Shown here piece by piece: positions 49,669 to 51,073 of a stretch of 51,073 bases of DNA. Within the stretch, counting starts at the first letter, position 1, and the number at the start of each line of letters is the position of its first letter. This stretch comes from Richelia sp. CSU_2_1 (lineage in GTDB: Bacteria > Cyanobacteriota > Cyanobacteriia > Cyanobacteriales > Microcoleaceae), in assembly GCA_012034575.1 (NCBI GenBank), contig JAAUPF010000026.1:1-51073 (forward strand), read 5' to 3'. Under the pieces are notes generated by a model. That model had not been told where the DNA came from. It saw only the letters and a list, made by a program, of their open reading frames with translations, and ran no database searches. The position numbers were made by a program, and so were the translations under genes.

Positions 49669-50280
49669 ATGGCCTACAGCGATTTCAGCCTTGCTAAGGT
49701 AAAAAATGATTTCGGCTTAACGCTGGATGAAACCCGCAATTTGTTTGCTGAAACAGAAGGTGTTTTACCGTCAGAAAGATTAAAAGATCTTTTGATTGAT
49801 TACATTCCTTTGGCAACTTCTATTTCAACGGAAAAAGCTCGATCGGAATTTTTAATTGCTCCAATTCTTGCGGAAGTAAGGCGTTTATTAAACAACCAAA
49901 TTTCGCTGTTTTCTGGCAATGAGTTTAATGTCGAACCCGCAAGAGGTTTGCAAGGATTTTGCGATTATATTATTAGCGGATCTTCCGAGCAACTATTTAT
50001 CAATGCCCCGGTAATAACAATCTTTGAAGCTAAAAAAGAAGATATTATAGGCGGTCTCGGTCAATGCGTGGCGGCAATGCTGGCAGCCCAAAGCTTCAAT
50101 CAAAATAGAGGCAATGAAGTCGATCGCATTTACGGAGCGGTTACGACTGGAACTAACTGGAAATTCTTGATTTTAGAGGCAGCTACTGTTTATATCGATC
50201 GCATTGAATACTACATCAAAGAAGTCGATAAAATCCTGGGAATATTGCTGCAACCATTTCAAGCTTCAGTTGAGAGCTGA
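49669..50280 (+). CDS. PD-(D/E)XK-like protein of unknown function
   Basis: 203 residues with a good ribosome-binding site (aggaggcaaaccaATG). GFCDYIIS and ITIFEAKKEDI give the Asp ... Glu-x-Lys pattern of restriction-endonuclease-like folds, followed by a helix GLGQCVAAMLAAQ with a conserved-looking Gln. Upstream is a helical region (EKARSEFLIAPILAEVRRLL). It resembles a family of cyanobacterial orphan nuclease-like proteins, but no restriction-modification partner is present. Whether it cleaves DNA is unknown. Confidence 0.6.
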   Translation: MAYSDFSLAKVKNDFGLTLDETRNLFAETEGVLPSERLKDLLIDYIPLATSISTEKARSEFLIAPILAEVRRLLNNQISLFSGNEFNVEPARGLQGFCDYIISGSSEQLFINAPVITIFEAKKEDIIGGLGQCVAAMLAAQSFNQNRGNEVDRIYGAVTTGTNWKFLILEAATVYIDRIEYYIKEVDKILGILLQPFQASVES

Positions 50281-50294
50281 CAGTTGACCAACTA

Positions 50295-50968
50295 TCAACT
50301 ATCAATTATCGATCGATAAGCCATAACTTTATTATCAATTCCCGTAATATCCGTTCCTACAACAACCGCCACTGCACCTAAATCCAAGGCTTTTTTGCCA
50401 TTTGCGGCGAGGAAATCCCGCCTTCACAAATAACCGGAACTTGCAATCTTTCCACCATTTGGGCTAGCAATTCAAAGCCGGGAGGCGAGAAATTTTGCGT
50501 TGCGGCAGTATAGCCAAACATCGTAGTTGCTACTGTATCTGCACCAGCTTCTGCCGCCTGAATTGCTGCTTCTATTGTATCAACATCTGCCATCACTAAT
50601 TTGCCTAATTCACCGTGAATTCTGGCAATTAATGTCTTTAAATCTTCTCCTGGGAGGCGGTTTCTCAGAGTAGCATCAACGGCAATAAGATCGGCTCCTG
50701 CAAGGGCGATCGCCCGCGCGTCTTCAAATCGAGGAGTAATATATATTTCGCATCCCGGTAATAGTTGTTTCCAAATCCCAATTATCGGTACAGATGTCTG
50801 TTTTCGCACTGCCGCAACGTGGGCGGGAGAATCAATTCGCACTGCTGAAGCCCCTCGATTGACTGCTGCTAAAACCATTGCTGCAATGACGATCGGATCG
50901 TGCAGCGGCGAGTCGGCAGGTGCTTGACAAGAAACAATTAATCCTGTAGGAATTTGACGATCGAGCAT
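50295..50968 (-). pseudogene. nanE: N-acetylmannosamine-6-phosphate 2-epimerase, frameshifted at a poly-A run
   Basis: A TIM-barrel NanE: MLDRQIPTGLIVSCQAPADS, IGIWKQLLPGCEIYITP, VAVDAT-like IAVDATLRNR, ADTVATTMFGYT and VICEGGISSPQMAKK. Frame 1 then runs into PWI-stop at 50378, while the frame shifted by one base continues exactly as a NanE should (ALDLGAVAVVVGTDITGID, then NKVMAYRS) to 50295. The shift falls at a run of six T on the plus strand (50391-50396, six A in the mRNA); one extra A would restore a ~223-residue enzyme. Causes could be a real mutation, a sequencing error or slippage on the A-run. Confidence 0.75.
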
Positions 50969-50974
50969 AAAGTT

Positions 50975-51073
50975 TTGAGTTGATAGTTGACAGTTGACAG
51001 TTGACAGTGACAGTTGACAGTTGATAGTTGACAGTGATAGTTGACAGTTGATAGTTGACAGTGACAGTTGACA
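50975..51073. repeat. TTGACAG/TTGATAG repeat array at the window edge
   Basis: Fourteen or so short units, mostly 7 nt (ttgacag, ttgatag), with a few 6-nt variants (cagtga), run to the window end upstream of nanE. It is probably longer than what is seen. Confidence 0.8.

Overview
The window comes from a cyanobacterium, most likely a filamentous Oscillatoriales-type species (Microcoleus/Oscillatoria/Phormidium-like; the genus is inference). Direct evidence: an apcE gene for a phycobilisome core-membrane linker, the cyanobacterial ATP synthase order (subunit I, a, c, b', b, delta, alpha, gamma, with beta and epsilon absent), very frequent GCGATCGC (HIP1)-type octamers, and many intergenic heptamer tandem repeats and palindromic repeats of the kind known from filamentous cyanobacteria.

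Layout. 1-6 kb is an accessory, conflict-like stretch: the start of an unknown gene, a Cas4/RecB-like nuclease, a DUF4384-like protein, a BrnT/BrnA toxin-antitoxin pair and a TPR-CHAT caspase-like protease. 6-12.2 kb is the ATP synthase operon on the minus strand, ending in a clear intrinsic terminator. 12.8-21 kb is mixed: an acetyltransferase with a membrane tail, a frameshifted RTX-type protein, a DUF433 antitoxin with a truncated DUF5615 toxin, a nitrate reductase-associated protein divergent from moaA, two paired unknown genes, a relic of a HepT toxin, and three tandem Uma2 nuclease genes with an exact 637-bp period. 21-26 kb has a methyltransferase, a roughly 300-bp structured non-coding element of IS200/IS605 appearance, and apcE with its terminator. 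26-31 kb carries a small exported protein, three tandem AIM24 paralogues, an M48 metalloprotease and a DUF4440 protein. 31-39 kb is signalling and secretion: a NarL-type response regulator, a membrane histidine kinase, an RTX/beta-lactamase fusion and a large hybrid histidine kinase. 38.7-40.2 kb is a tnpB-only IS200/IS605 element. 40.5-51 kb holds gyrA with an acidic insertion, a histone-deacetylase-like hydrolase, small proteins, a broken TPR gene, a MazF-type toxin-antitoxin pair, a DrrA/DrrB-type ABC transporter whose two genes converge on a small exported protein gene, a PD-(D/E)XK-like protein and a frameshifted nanE.

Conserved housekeeping blocks (ATP synthase, moaA, apcE, gyrA) are thus separated by accessory genes and repeat-rich spacers. 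The spacers use at least six different 7-nt tandem repeats and several palindromic repeat families, and repeats also reach into genes (methyltransferase, DUF5615, apcE leader). Several genes are broken or truncated (RTX protein, DUF5615, HepT, TPR, nanE), a sign of ongoing decay and rearrangement. The observations I rate highest are the structured element abutting the apcE start codon with a related end at 35.56 kb, the conflict-gene cluster at 1-6 kb, the Uma2 triplication with divergence focused in one segment, and the RTX/beta-lactamase fusion. No single element can be shown from sequence alone to be a new system.
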